DNA of 9,239 nucleotides from contig JANXRU010000211.1 in NCBI GenBank assembly GCA_025356715.1, positions 1 to 9,239 of the forward strand. Direction: 5' to 3'. Origin of the DNA: Bacteroidota bacterium (GTDB taxonomy: Bacteria; Bacteroidota; Bacteroidia; B-17B0; B-17BO). How positions within the stretch are numbered: the stretch's first letter is position 1; each line of letters starts with the position of its first letter. The position numbers and the translations under genes are program-made. This document shows positions 1 to 6,246 of this stretch, in pieces. Below the pieces are notes generated by a model. The model was not told the origin of the DNA. It saw nothing but the letters and a program-made list of their open reading frames with translations, and made no database searches.

Positions 1-1122
1 GGGCAAATACAAACGCATGAAAATTATAAGGATATTAAAAGTTTAAGGCGTAATGCCGAAGAGTATTTTAAAATGGCATCCAAGTATAAACGAGCTATGG
101 GCAGGGATGATTACAAGCAACGCACACTCTATTATACCGAAGCCCGAAATTGTATTAAAGAATCTCGTTTATTAGAGGATTATATTGTTAACTCATTATT
201 TGAAAATGCTCAGGTTATTTGTTGCACACCTGTTACGAGTAATAATAAAGCTTTAGCTAAGAAACGATTTAATACTTTGTTTTTTGATGAAGCATCCCAA
301 GCTTTAGAAGCCATTTCATGGATCCCCTTATTAAAATGTAATCGTGTAATTTTTAGTGGAGATCATTTTCAGTTACCGCCTGTGGTGAAGAGTGCGAAGG
401 CCAAACAGGAAGGGTTAGATAAAACGATGTTGGATAGATGTACTAAAATTGATATGATATCCACTTTGTTGAATAGGCAATATCGCATGCATCAGCACAT
501 TATGCAATTTAGTAATGCGTATTTTTATAACAATGAATTGGAAGCAGATGCAACTGTAAAAGACACATTATTATCCTTGAATGAAGATAGTGATATTCTT
601 CATATTCCTGTAGAATTAATAGATACAGCTGGTTGTAGTTTTGATGAAATTCAAAATCCTGAAACGTTGAGCTTGTCAAATAAAGGCGAAGCTGATTTAA
701 TATTTAAACATTTAGAATTATTATTACAACAATATCATCACGCAGGCGAAACTACTAAACTTGATATTGGTATTATATCGCCTTATAAAGAACAAAGGGA
801 ATTATTAAAAGAAAGCTTACAAAACTTTGATTATAGCCAGTATTTGGTGAACGAATTAGATGTGAAAACAATTGATGGTTTCCAAGGCGAGGAACGAGAT
901 GTAATTTATATTTCTTTAGTTCGAAGTAATCCAAATTCGGAGATAGGATTTTTATCGGATATAAGACGTATGAATGTGGCGTTAACACGGGCTAAAAAGA
1001 AGCTCGTCGTTATTATGGATACAGCAACTATCGGGAATCATCCTTTTTATAAAAAGTTTATTGACTACTGCGAAACAAATAATTTTTATAAATCCGCTTG
1101 GGATTATAGTTATGAAGTTTAG
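1..1122 (+). CDS. Upf1/IGHMBP2-like superfamily 1 helicase, C-terminal part (5' truncated by the window edge)
   Basis: The frame is open from base 1, so the gene starts upstream; 373 codons are visible and ATG 73 is internal. Numbering visible codons, the SF1 helicase motifs appear in order: motif II FDEAS at 95-99 (Walker B), motif III GDHFQLPP at 120-127, motif IV NRQYRMH at 158-164, ISPYKEQ at 259-265, motif V TIDGFQGEERD at 290-300, and motif VI NVALTRAKKK at 325-334 with the arginine finger. The Walker A region lies outside the window. This order and the QYRMH/DGFQGEERD wording are typical of the Upf1/IGHMBP2/DNA2 group of 5'-3' RNA/DNA helicases (AAA_11/AAA_12). Bacterial members are usually a little over 600 residues, so about 60% should be present. 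Nearly all Asp codons are GAT, as expected for a native gene. Substrate and cellular role in bacteria are not established, and the neighbours give no clue. Confidence 0.92.
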   Translation, partial: GQIQTHENYKDIKSLRRNAEEYFKMASKYKRAMGRDDYKQRTLYYTEARNCIKESRLLEDYIVNSLFENAQVICCTPVTSNNKALAKKRFNTLFFDEASQALEAISWIPLLKCNRVIFSGDHFQLPPVVKSAKAKQEGLDKTMLDRCTKIDMISTLLNRQYRMHQHIMQFSNAYFYNNELEADATVKDTLLSLNEDSDILHIPVELIDTAGCSFDEIQNPETLSLSNKGEADLIFKHLELLLQQYHHAGETTKLDIGIISPYKEQRELLKESLQNFDYSQYLVNELDVKTIDGFQGEERDVIYISLVRSNPNSEIGFLSDIRRMNVALTRAKKKLVVIMDTATIGNHPFYKKFIDYCETNNFYKSAWDYSYEV

Positions 1123-1176
1123 AACCTGTTTTAAAATTTATTTTATACTTTCATATTAAATTATCATTTACTACTT

Positions 1177-1410
1177 ATGCGCATAATTGACACCATCCCT
1201 CATCCATCTATTAGTATTTCGATATTTCAGATGAATGATAAATACATTGTGAAATTTGAAGCTGGGCCTATGGAACAAGCTTTTAAGTTTTTTACTGAAG
1301 ACGTGAAATCTGTTGAACGCCTTAAAATGATTATTGACGAAGCCTTTATCGAAAAAATTAGAGTTCGATTTAATGACATGTTTATTCAATTGAAAGAAGC
1401 CCAATCATAA
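1177..1410 (+). CDS. small conserved-looking hypothetical protein (77 aa)
   Basis: A 77-residue soluble-looking protein with no signal peptide, membrane segment or metal motif. It starts at ATG 1177, 54 bases after the helicase stop, with an AT-rich spacer, no Shine-Dalgarno and no terminator between them, so the two may share a transcript. The N-terminal half looks like a small beta-sheet unit (alternating residues in ISISIFQMNDKYIVKFEAG), followed by an EQAFKF segment and a C-terminal amphipathic helix around residues 48-74. I have a general impression of similar 75-80 residue uncharacterised proteins in Bacteroidota but can name no family or function. It is preferred over the antisense frame covering almost the same bases (1171-1404 minus) because it is co-directional with its neighbours and has a more ordinary composition. 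Confidence 0.7.
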   Translation: MRIIDTIPHPSISISIFQMNDKYIVKFEAGPMEQAFKFFTEDVKSVERLKMIIDEAFIEKIRVRFNDMFIQLKEAQS

Positions 1411-1435
1411 TAATTGTTATACAACCCCATACAAC

Positions 1436-1456
1436 TACTACAAAGTAGTATATTTG
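1436..1456 (+). promoter_or_regulatory. candidate promoter with embedded palindrome upstream of the DjlA-like gene
   Basis: TATATTTG at 1449-1456 fits the Bacteroidota -7 consensus TAnnTTTG and would start transcription near 1463, giving a leader of about 27 bases before GTG 1490. No TTTG -33 element is found at the usual 17-23 base spacing. A perfect inverted repeat, TACTAC-AAA-GTAGTA (1436-1450), abuts and overlaps the first two bases of the -7 box, a position where a bound regulator would block RNA polymerase. The palindrome is short and could be chance. Confidence 0.45.
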
Positions 1457-1489
1457 TAATCATTTTTTTTAATATAAAACGTATTTATT

Positions 1490-2257
1490 GTGTTTAAATT
1501 TATTGGAGCAGCCGTTGGATTTTTCCTTCTAGGCAAAAATTTTTTCGGAGCTGTTATTGGGTTTGTAATTGGATCGGTTATTGATAATTTTGCAAGTATT
1601 AGTGGGCAAATTAAAGCAAAGGGTGGAAGTACCGAAGACGTGTTTGCTTATTATAAACAACGCTCAACAGCTGGGAATAGTGATTTTGCAACAATGCTCA
1701 TAGCGTTATCTGCCTCTGTTATGCGTGCTGATGGTAAGGTTTTAAAAGTTGAGTTAGATTATGTGAAAGCTTTTTTTTCTCAGCAATTTGGGCCACAATT
1801 TTCTGTAACTCATTTGCAAACTTTAAAACATTTTGTAAATGGTGGCGAAATACCATTAGAACAAATATGCGGAGACATTAAACTACGCACACAAGTGGAA
1901 GTGCGTATTCAATTAATGCATTATTTATTTGGTATTGCTAAAGCTGATGGACATGTAGCGGATGTTGAAATACAAATTTTGCGCCGTATTGCTAATTTAT
2001 TGGGCATTCCTAATGCCGATTTTGAAAGCGTTAAAAATATGTTTTACCGCGATGTTAATTCAGATTATACCGTATTAGGTATAGAAAGTTCTGCTACTGA
2101 AGATGAAATTAAAAAAGCGTACCGCCAAATGGCTATACGTTATCATCCTGATAAGGTAGCGGCTATGGGCGATGAATACCAAAAAGGTGCTCAAGAAAAA
2201 TTCCAAAAAATTCAAGAAGCTTACGAGAATATTAAGAAACAAAGAGGAATGAATTAA
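1490..2257 (+). CDS. djlA: DjlA-type membrane-anchored J-domain co-chaperone (TerB-like + DnaJ)
   Basis: This 255-residue protein has the layout of DjlA. Residues 1-34 are a Gly-rich hydrophobic segment ending in IGSVIDNF, closely resembling the single N-terminal membrane anchor of E. coli DjlA. Residues about 65-180 form a helical TerB-like domain with two acidic turns, RADGKV (79-84) and KADGHV (151-156). Residues about 192-250 are a J-domain with the essential HPD at 219-221 and the DjlA-like ending [13 protein letters not shown]. Known DjlA proteins stimulate DnaK ATPase at the cytoplasmic face of the inner membrane. The start is GTG: the reading frame offers no ATG before residue 69, and starting later would lose the anchor. 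It is slightly shorter than E. coli DjlA (271) because it lacks the Gln/Gly-rich linker before the J-domain. It has its own candidate promoter. A generic TerB-DnaJ protein rather than a strict orthologue remains possible. Confidence 0.88.
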   Translation: MFKFIGAAVGFFLLGKNFFGAVIGFVIGSVIDNFASISGQIKAKGGSTEDVFAYYKQRSTAGNSDFATMLIALSASVMRADGKVLKVELDYVKAFFSQQFGPQFSVTHLQTLKHFVNGGEIPLEQICGDIKLRTQVEVRIQLMHYLFGIAKADGHVADVEIQILRRIANLLGIPNADFESVKNMFYRDVNSDYTVLGIESSATEDEIKKAYRQMAIRYHPDKVAAMGDEYQKGAQEKFQKIQEAYENIKKQRGMN

Positions 2258-2285
2258 TATGCTGTAATAGATCCATCAGGTTTAA

Positions 2286-2310
2286 AAAACTTACGGGTTT
2301 TATTTTTTAT
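2286..2310 (+). terminator. weak candidate terminator after the DjlA-like gene
   Basis: AAAAC (2286-2290) pairs with GTTTT (2297-2301) around a six-base loop, followed by the T-rich tract ATTTTTTAT. It lies about 30 bases past the stop codon, between convergent genes, where a terminator is expected. The five-pair stem is mostly A-T, so the call is tentative. Confidence 0.28.
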
Positions 2311-2345
2311 TGTGTTAATGATGTTTGTTTAGTAAGGGCCAATTT

Positions 2346-3623
2346 TTAAAATCTGTAATTTATTAAAAAATATAAATTACTTGTCCTTGAAGTAAGACTA
2401 GAGATTTTAGACATTCCATTTCCTAATTCGTAACGAACTTCGCACCCTACTTTTTTATAATTAACGCCTAAACCACCAAATAAGGATTGTTCATATTTTC
2501 GAAATTCAATTAACGCTATTGTTTCTTCAGTAGTAGTTGAATAGAAACGAGATTCAATATTGGAATTTGATTTAGATTGAATAGCATATCCATTTGAGAT
2601 TCCCAATTGAATGAATGGTTTTAATTTATAACTCTGTATTTGATATTGAAGCGCTGTAAATAATTTGATATAAGTGGCACTTATTCCTACTTCAATAACT
2701 TTTTTATACCAAGTTGGATTGTTAAAGTAAATATTGTAACCAGTTCCAGTATGTTTATATGAACTATATAATAATTCATTATAAAAGCACCATTTATTAT
2801 TAGTTTTAGATAAAGGGATATTAATAAATAACCCTAAATTTAGGCCTATTGATTGATTTAATTTTACTTCATTTATTTTATCTGTTGAGCTTTTAAATTG
2901 TATTGTATTTAAATTACCTCCTAATAATAATCCAAATTGAACTTTAGATTTTTCTGCTTTATAAATATAAGAAGCTTGCTGATTTTCGAAACAATTATTG
3001 TAGTCTGTAAATAAATTAATTAGAGCATCTGACTTAAACTTAATTGTATTTATTGATTCAAAATTTATTTGCTTACAATTTGTTAGATGATTAATTAATT
3101 GACCTTTAAACTGCTCATTATAGCCAATTTGAGTTTGAGAGGCATTTATGTAATATTTCTTAAATATTAAATCAGTTAAAATCCCATTATTTTCATCAAT
3201 TAAAAAATGTTTATTACCAAATATTAGATCTTCATAATAATATAAATTCTTAGCTCCTTGTACTAATAATTGAACAAAAATGGTGTCTATTATTAAATTT
3301 GGTTTTGGATTATTAGTGAGTTTAGAAAAGCTATTGTCTGATAATTCTATTTTTACGACGGATGAATTGAATTGTAAATTTTGTTTTTCTGTTTTTATAG
3401 AAAATGAATTTATTTGTTTTGGATGATAGGTTGTTATTATGCCATTGGCATTGAAATTTATTTTTTCAAAGTATTTATTAATGGTTTTAAGCTCTATTTG
3501 TCCATGTATAGTGTCATTGTTTTTTTTAACGATGAAACCATACTCCCAATTTCCCTGAGAATATATACCTATTGAACTAAACAATAAAATGACTAAAGGG
3601 TTGAATATGTTGTTTGGCTTCAT
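2346..3623 (-). CDS. exported protein, probable outer-membrane beta-barrel, function unknown
   Basis: A 425-residue protein with a Sec signal peptide: a short polar start, a hydrophobic core around residues 10-20, and a likely cut after SIGIYSQ near residue 22. The mature N-terminus YGFIVKKNNDTIHGQIEL (about 28-45) resembles the GFIv..ndTi.G.I opening found in many uncharacterised Bacteroidota exported proteins. From about residue 225 the sequence becomes alternating polar/aromatic strands (FGLLLGGNLN, IGLNLGLFINI, FIQLGISNGYAI, LFGGLGVNY, CEVRYELGNG) and ends LYFLINYRF. A terminal aromatic residue is typical of outer-membrane barrels. I therefore infer a periplasmic N-terminal domain plus a small barrel. 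It lies downstream of rpsA on the same strand but behind a strong terminator, so it needs its own promoter; I found no good TAnnTTTG box. The role could be transport, adhesion or structural. Confidence 0.8.
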   Translation of the reverse strand: MKPNNIFNPLVILLFSSIGIYSQGNWEYGFIVKKNNDTIHGQIELKTINKYFEKINFNANGIITTYHPKQINSFSIKTEKQNLQFNSSVVKIELSDNSFSKLTNNPKPNLIIDTIFVQLLVQGAKNLYYYEDLIFGNKHFLIDENNGILTDLIFKKYYINASQTQIGYNEQFKGQLINHLTNCKQINFESINTIKFKSDALINLFTDYNNCFENQQASYIYKAEKSKVQFGLLLGGNLNTIQFKSSTDKINEVKLNQSIGLNLGLFINIPLSKTNNKWCFYNELLYSSYKHTGTGYNIYFNNPTWYKKVIEVGISATYIKLFTALQYQIQSYKLKPFIQLGISNGYAIQSKSNSNIESRFYSTTTEETIALIEFRKYEQSLFGGLGVNYKKVGCEVRYELGNGMSKISSLTSRTSNLYFLINYRF

Positions 3624-3675
3624 AAAATAATTGGTATTACATTTTAAAAATACTTAATTATGTTGAATAATTTAT

Positions 3676-3712
3676 AAAACCAAAAGCCCCGTTAGTTTCC
3701 TAACAGGGCTTT
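3676..3712 (-). terminator. Rho-independent terminator of rpsA
   Basis: Arms 3712-3700 and 3695-3683 form a 13-pair stem on the minus-strand RNA with a GAAA (GNRA) tetraloop, followed by UGGUUUUA. At 3705/3690 the minus-strand RNA has a U-G wobble, whereas the plus-strand RNA would have a C-A mismatch. The T-tract also lies on the minus side, so it acts for rpsA. It separates rpsA from the downstream exported-protein gene. Confidence 0.9.
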
Positions 3713-3720
3713 GGCTCTCA

Positions 3721-3776
3721 AAAACTAAAAAACCATGACGAATTTTAGTTTTCTATCAATAGGTATCTCACACCTA
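3721..3776 (-). other. two additional hairpins in the rpsA 3' untranslated region
   Basis: Between the rpsA stop codon and its terminator the minus-strand RNA can form two more hairpins. The first is a 5-pair stem, UAGGU/ACCUA (3776-3772 with 3764-3760, seven-base loop). The second is a perfect 10-pair A/U-rich stem, AAAACUAAAA with UUUUAGUUUU (3752-3743 with 3730-3721, twelve-base loop). They may protect the mRNA 3' end or act as a weak first terminator; function is not shown by the sequence. Confidence 0.5.
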
Positions 3777-3795
3777 AAGATTTCTTTTGATCGGA

Positions 3796-5586
3796 TTATT
3801 TACCGTCCATTTTATCTTTTAAAGCAGATAATGCAGAGATGTCACCAAGAGTTGTTTTTTCTTGAGTATCTTTCATTTTCTTAACTGCTTTTTTAGTATC
3901 ATCTGTTTCAGCCGCTTTAGTTGCTTTTTCAACCTTACGAACTTCATCTTTCACTTCTTCGTGTAAACGAGCGTGAGAAACTACAATACGTTTAGATTCT
4001 TTACTGAACTCTAATACTTTAAAATCTAATACTTCTTCAACTTTAGCAGATGTACCGTCAGCTTTATTTAAGTGACGAGATGGGCAGAACCCTTCAACAC
4101 CATAAGTTAAGTTAATAGTAGCGCCTTTATCATTGATAGAAGTTACAGTACCTTGGTGAACTGAATCGATCGTAAATACCGTTTCAAAAACATCCCAAGG
4201 ATTATCTTCTAATTGTTTGTGCCCTAAAGATAAACGACGATTTTCGCCATCAATTTCTAATACAGCAACATCTAATTTATCACCAACTTTGCAAAATTCA
4301 GATGGATGTTTAATTTTTTTACTCCAAGATAAATCAGAGATATGTACTAAACCATCAACACCTTCTTCTAACTCAACAAATACACCAAAGTTTGTGAAGT
4401 TACGAACGATACCTGTGTGTTTAGAACCTTTAGCGTATTTATCAATAATGATATTCCAAGGATCAGGAGTTAATTGCTTAACACCTAAACTCATTTTACG
4501 CTCTTCACGGTCTAAAGTTAAAACTACTGCTTCAACTTCGTCACCTACTTTTAAGAACTCTTGAGCCGAACGTAAGTGCTGAGACCAAGACATTTCTGAA
4601 ACGTGAATTAACCCTTCTACACCTTGTGCAATTTCAACAAAAGCACCGTAGTCAGCTAAAACAACCACTTTACCTTTTACTTTATCTCCAACTTTAATGT
4701 CAGCAGATAAAGCTTCCCAAGGATGAGCAGATAATTGTTTTAAACCTAATGCAATACGTTTTTTCTCATCATCAAAATCTAAAATTACAACGTTAATTTT
4801 TTCGTCTAATTTTACAATTTCTTCTGGGTGATTAATACGTCCCCAAGATAAATCAGTAATGTGGATTAATCCATCAACACCACCTAAATCAATAAACACA
4901 CCATAAGAAGTAATGTTTTTCACAACACCTTCTAATACTTGTCCTTTTTCTAATTTAGAGATGATATCACGTTTTTGAGATTCAATTTCAGCCTCAATTA
5001 ACGCTTTGTGAGATACTACTACGTTTTTAAATTCGTTGTTGATTTTCACAACTTTAAATTCCATTGTTTTACCAACGTAAACATCGTAATCACGGATAGG
5101 TTTCACATCAATTTGAGAACCTGGTAAGAATGCTTCAATACCAAATACATCAACGATTAATCCACCTTTAGTTCTACATTTAACAAAACCTTTAATAATT
5201 TCGTCAGTATTAAGTGCTTCATTAACTCTATCCCAAGATTTTCCAGCGCGAGCTTTTTTGTGAGATAAAACTAATTGACCATTTAAATCTTCTGCTGTTT
5301 CAATGAATACTTCAATAGAATCACCGATTTTTAAATCAGGATTGTAACGAAATTCTGATAAAGATACAACACCGTCAGATTTGTAACCAATGTTTACAAC
5401 AACCTCACGTGAGTTCTTTGCTACTACAGTTCCTTGTAAAATTTGAGAATCAGTAATAGTACTTAATGATTTTCCGTACATTTCATCTAAAGCTGTACGC
5501 TCGCTTGCAGTGTAATTCTCACTCTTCTTTCCAATTGAATTCCAGTCAAAATCTGGATTACCAACTGTTGCATTTTTGTCTGCCAT
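3796..5586 (-). CDS. rpsA: 30S ribosomal protein S1
   Basis: This 596-residue protein has six S1 (OB-fold RNA-binding) repeats at about 49-110, 129-195, 216-284, 302-371, 388-458 and 475-542. Repeats 3-5 are the most canonical, with the pattern G-V-(x)n-YGVF(V/I)-(x)n-G-(V)-(D/E)GL(I/V)H(I/V)S-(x)-(L/M)SW. Repeats 1, 2 and 6 are divergent, as usual in S1. A polar N-terminal extension of about 45 residues precedes repeat 1. A Lys/Glu-rich linker (about 543-580) leads to a conserved-looking tail with LGDISALSALKDKM. S1 recruits mRNA to the 30S subunit, which matters especially in Bacteroidota, where Shine-Dalgarno pairing is rarely used. The start MADKNATV follows an A-rich leader ending ACAA-ATG. 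Transcription is monocistronic: its own promoter near 5681, a folded leader, and a strong terminator at 3676-3712. It is slightly longer than the 557-residue E. coli protein through its terminal extensions. Confidence 0.97.
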   Translation of the reverse strand: MADKNATVGNPDFDWNSIGKKSENYTASERTALDEMYGKSLSTITDSQILQGTVVAKNSREVVVNIGYKSDGVVSLSEFRYNPDLKIGDSIEVFIETAEDLNGQLVLSHKKARAGKSWDRVNEALNTDEIIKGFVKCRTKGGLIVDVFGIEAFLPGSQIDVKPIRDYDVYVGKTMEFKVVKINNEFKNVVVSHKALIEAEIESQKRDIISKLEKGQVLEGVVKNITSYGVFIDLGGVDGLIHITDLSWGRINHPEEIVKLDEKINVVILDFDDEKKRIALGLKQLSAHPWEALSADIKVGDKVKGKVVVLADYGAFVEIAQGVEGLIHVSEMSWSQHLRSAQEFLKVGDEVEAVVLTLDREERKMSLGVKQLTPDPWNIIIDKYAKGSKHTGIVRNFTNFGVFVELEEGVDGLVHISDLSWSKKIKHPSEFCKVGDKLDVAVLEIDGENRRLSLGHKQLEDNPWDVFETVFTIDSVHQGTVTSINDKGATINLTYGVEGFCPSRHLNKADGTSAKVEEVLDFKVLEFSKESKRIVVSHARLHEEVKDEVRKVEKATKAAETDDTKKAVKKMKDTQEKTTLGDISALSALKDKMDGK

Positions 5587-5602
5587 TTGTTTAATACTTG
5601 TA

Positions 5603-5666
5603 TTTGGTATATTGAGGCTACCAAAGCGGTTAGTTTAAATTAGTTATTCCCTGTTTTTACCTCAAT
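5603..5666 (-). promoter_or_regulatory. structured 5' leader of rpsA with potential H-type pseudoknot
   Basis: On the minus-strand RNA four segments occur in the order A-B-A'-B'. A is AUUGAGG (5666-5660) and pairs perfectly with A' CCUCAAU (5617-5611). B is UUUGGUA (5625-5619) and pairs perfectly with B' UACCAAA (5609-5603). A' lies inside the nine-base loop of hairpin B-B', so the two 7-pair helices form either a pseudoknot/loop-strand contact or two mutually exclusive states. An alternative small stem, CUAACC/GGUAG (5633-5628 with 5622-5618, one bulge), competes with B. The element ends 16 bases before the rpsA start, where it could gate initiation. S1 autogenous control is known in E. coli; a role here is inferred. 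Confidence 0.5.
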
Positions 5667-5680
5667 TAAAAATGGGGGTA

Positions 5681-5718
5681 CAAATATAAGTCATTTTGAG
5701 GGCATTTTTTTAGGCAAA
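5681..5718 (-). promoter_or_regulatory. rpsA promoter
   Basis: Read on the minus strand, TATATTTG (5688-5681) matches the Bacteroidota -7 box TAnnTTTG. A TTTG (5718-5715) could be the -33 element, but its 26-base spacing exceeds the usual 17-23. Initiation would fall near 5673-5675, giving a leader of about 90 bases that consists mostly of the predicted fold. Confidence 0.55.
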
Positions 5719-5778
5719 CTGAAAATAAAAAAATATTTTTAAGTGCCTAATAATCAGTTATTTAATTTGTGTATTTTT

Positions 5779-5809
5779 TTTGATTTGTTTCTAAAAAGGG
5801 TTATATTTC
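5779..5809 (+). promoter_or_regulatory. candidate apaG promoter
   Basis: TTTG (5779-5782), a 19-base spacer and TATATTTC (5802-5809) match the Bacteroidota -33/-7 pattern except for the last base of the -7 box. A start near 5816 would leave a leader of about 20 bases. It lies back to back with the rpsA promoter in a 251-base divergent intergenic region. Confidence 0.45.
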
Positions 5810-5837
5810 GGTTAGTTTCTACTAATAAGTAAGCAAT

Positions 5838-6224
5838 ATGAACTCTATCATTACACATGGCATACAAATTTCGGTACAAACCCGTTATTACGCGCCACAA
5901 TCAAGCCCAAAGAGCAATCATTACTTTTTTGTTTATGAAGTTACTATTACAAATAAGAGTGATTACACCGTTAAATTATTGAAACGACATTGGGATATTA
6001 CAGATTGTTTAGGAGAAAATAGAGTAGTTGAGGGTGATGGCGTTATTGGTGAAACTCCAAGTTTAGAGCCTGGGGAATCATTCTCTTACAATAGTGGATG
6101 TGATTTTTCTACTGAAATAGGGAAAATGAGTGGTTATTATACTATGATGAAATTAGTTGATAAATCTGAATTTGAAGTTCAAATACCAGAATTTGTAATG
6201 GTATTACCTGCAAAATTGAATTAA
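5838..6224 (+). CDS. apaG: ApaG-domain protein
   Basis: A 128-residue protein matching the ApaG (DUF525) family over its whole length, with the usual size of about 125-130. Family landmarks are VYEVTITNKSDYTVKLLKRHW at about 33-53, ITDCLG at 54-59, the Gly-rich GDGVIGETPSLEPGESFSY at about 66-84, SGCDF, and MSGYYTM near residue 100. ApaG proteins fold as an Ig/fibronectin-like beta-sandwich. The name comes from the ksgA-apaG-apaH operon of enterobacteria, and in Salmonella the gene (corD) was linked to cobalt resistance and magnesium efflux; the biochemical role is still unclear. Here it stands alone, without ksgA or apaH, divergent from rpsA and convergent with the TPR gene. All six Asp codons are GAT, as in the native genes of the window. 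There is no signal peptide, so it is cytoplasmic. Confidence 0.95.
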   Translation: MNSIITHGIQISVQTRYYAPQSSPKSNHYFFVYEVTITNKSDYTVKLLKRHWDITDCLGENRVVEGDGVIGETPSLEPGESFSYNSGCDFSTEIGKMSGYYTMMKLVDKSEFEVQIPEFVMVLPAKLN

Positions 6225-6246
6225 GTTTTATAATTACGGCATTAGC
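6225..6246 (-). repeat. boundary repeat, downstream side of the TPR gene
   Basis: Read on the minus strand this is GCTAATGCC (6246-6238) followed by GTAATTATAAAAC. It resembles GTTAGCGCC followed by AATTTTAAAATG at the other end of the TPR gene: 6 of 9 core bases are identical, all three differences are transitions, and the A/T-rich tails align with a two-base offset. The same-orientation copies suggest insertion-unit boundaries, but the match is short. Confidence 0.35.

Noticed and set aside
773..988. 71-codon open frame on the minus strand within the helicase
   Set aside because: Antisense to helicase motifs V and VI, which are clearly conserved.
1171..1404. 77-codon minus-strand open frame matching the small hypothetical gene
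   Set aside because: The plus-strand frame has a more natural composition and is co-directional with its neighbours; the two cannot both be confidently coding.
2355..2380. Nine-pair inverted repeat GTAATTTAT/ATAAATTAC at the 3' end of the exported-protein gene
   Set aside because: All but one pair is A-T and it lies within the last codons of the gene, where AT-rich sequence makes such repeats likely by chance; not a convincing terminator.
4217..4564. Open frame of 115 codons on the plus strand inside rpsA
   Set aside because: Fully antisense to a clearly conserved S1 repeat region, with Ser/Thr/Pro-rich low-complexity composition and no start context; a shadow of rpsA.
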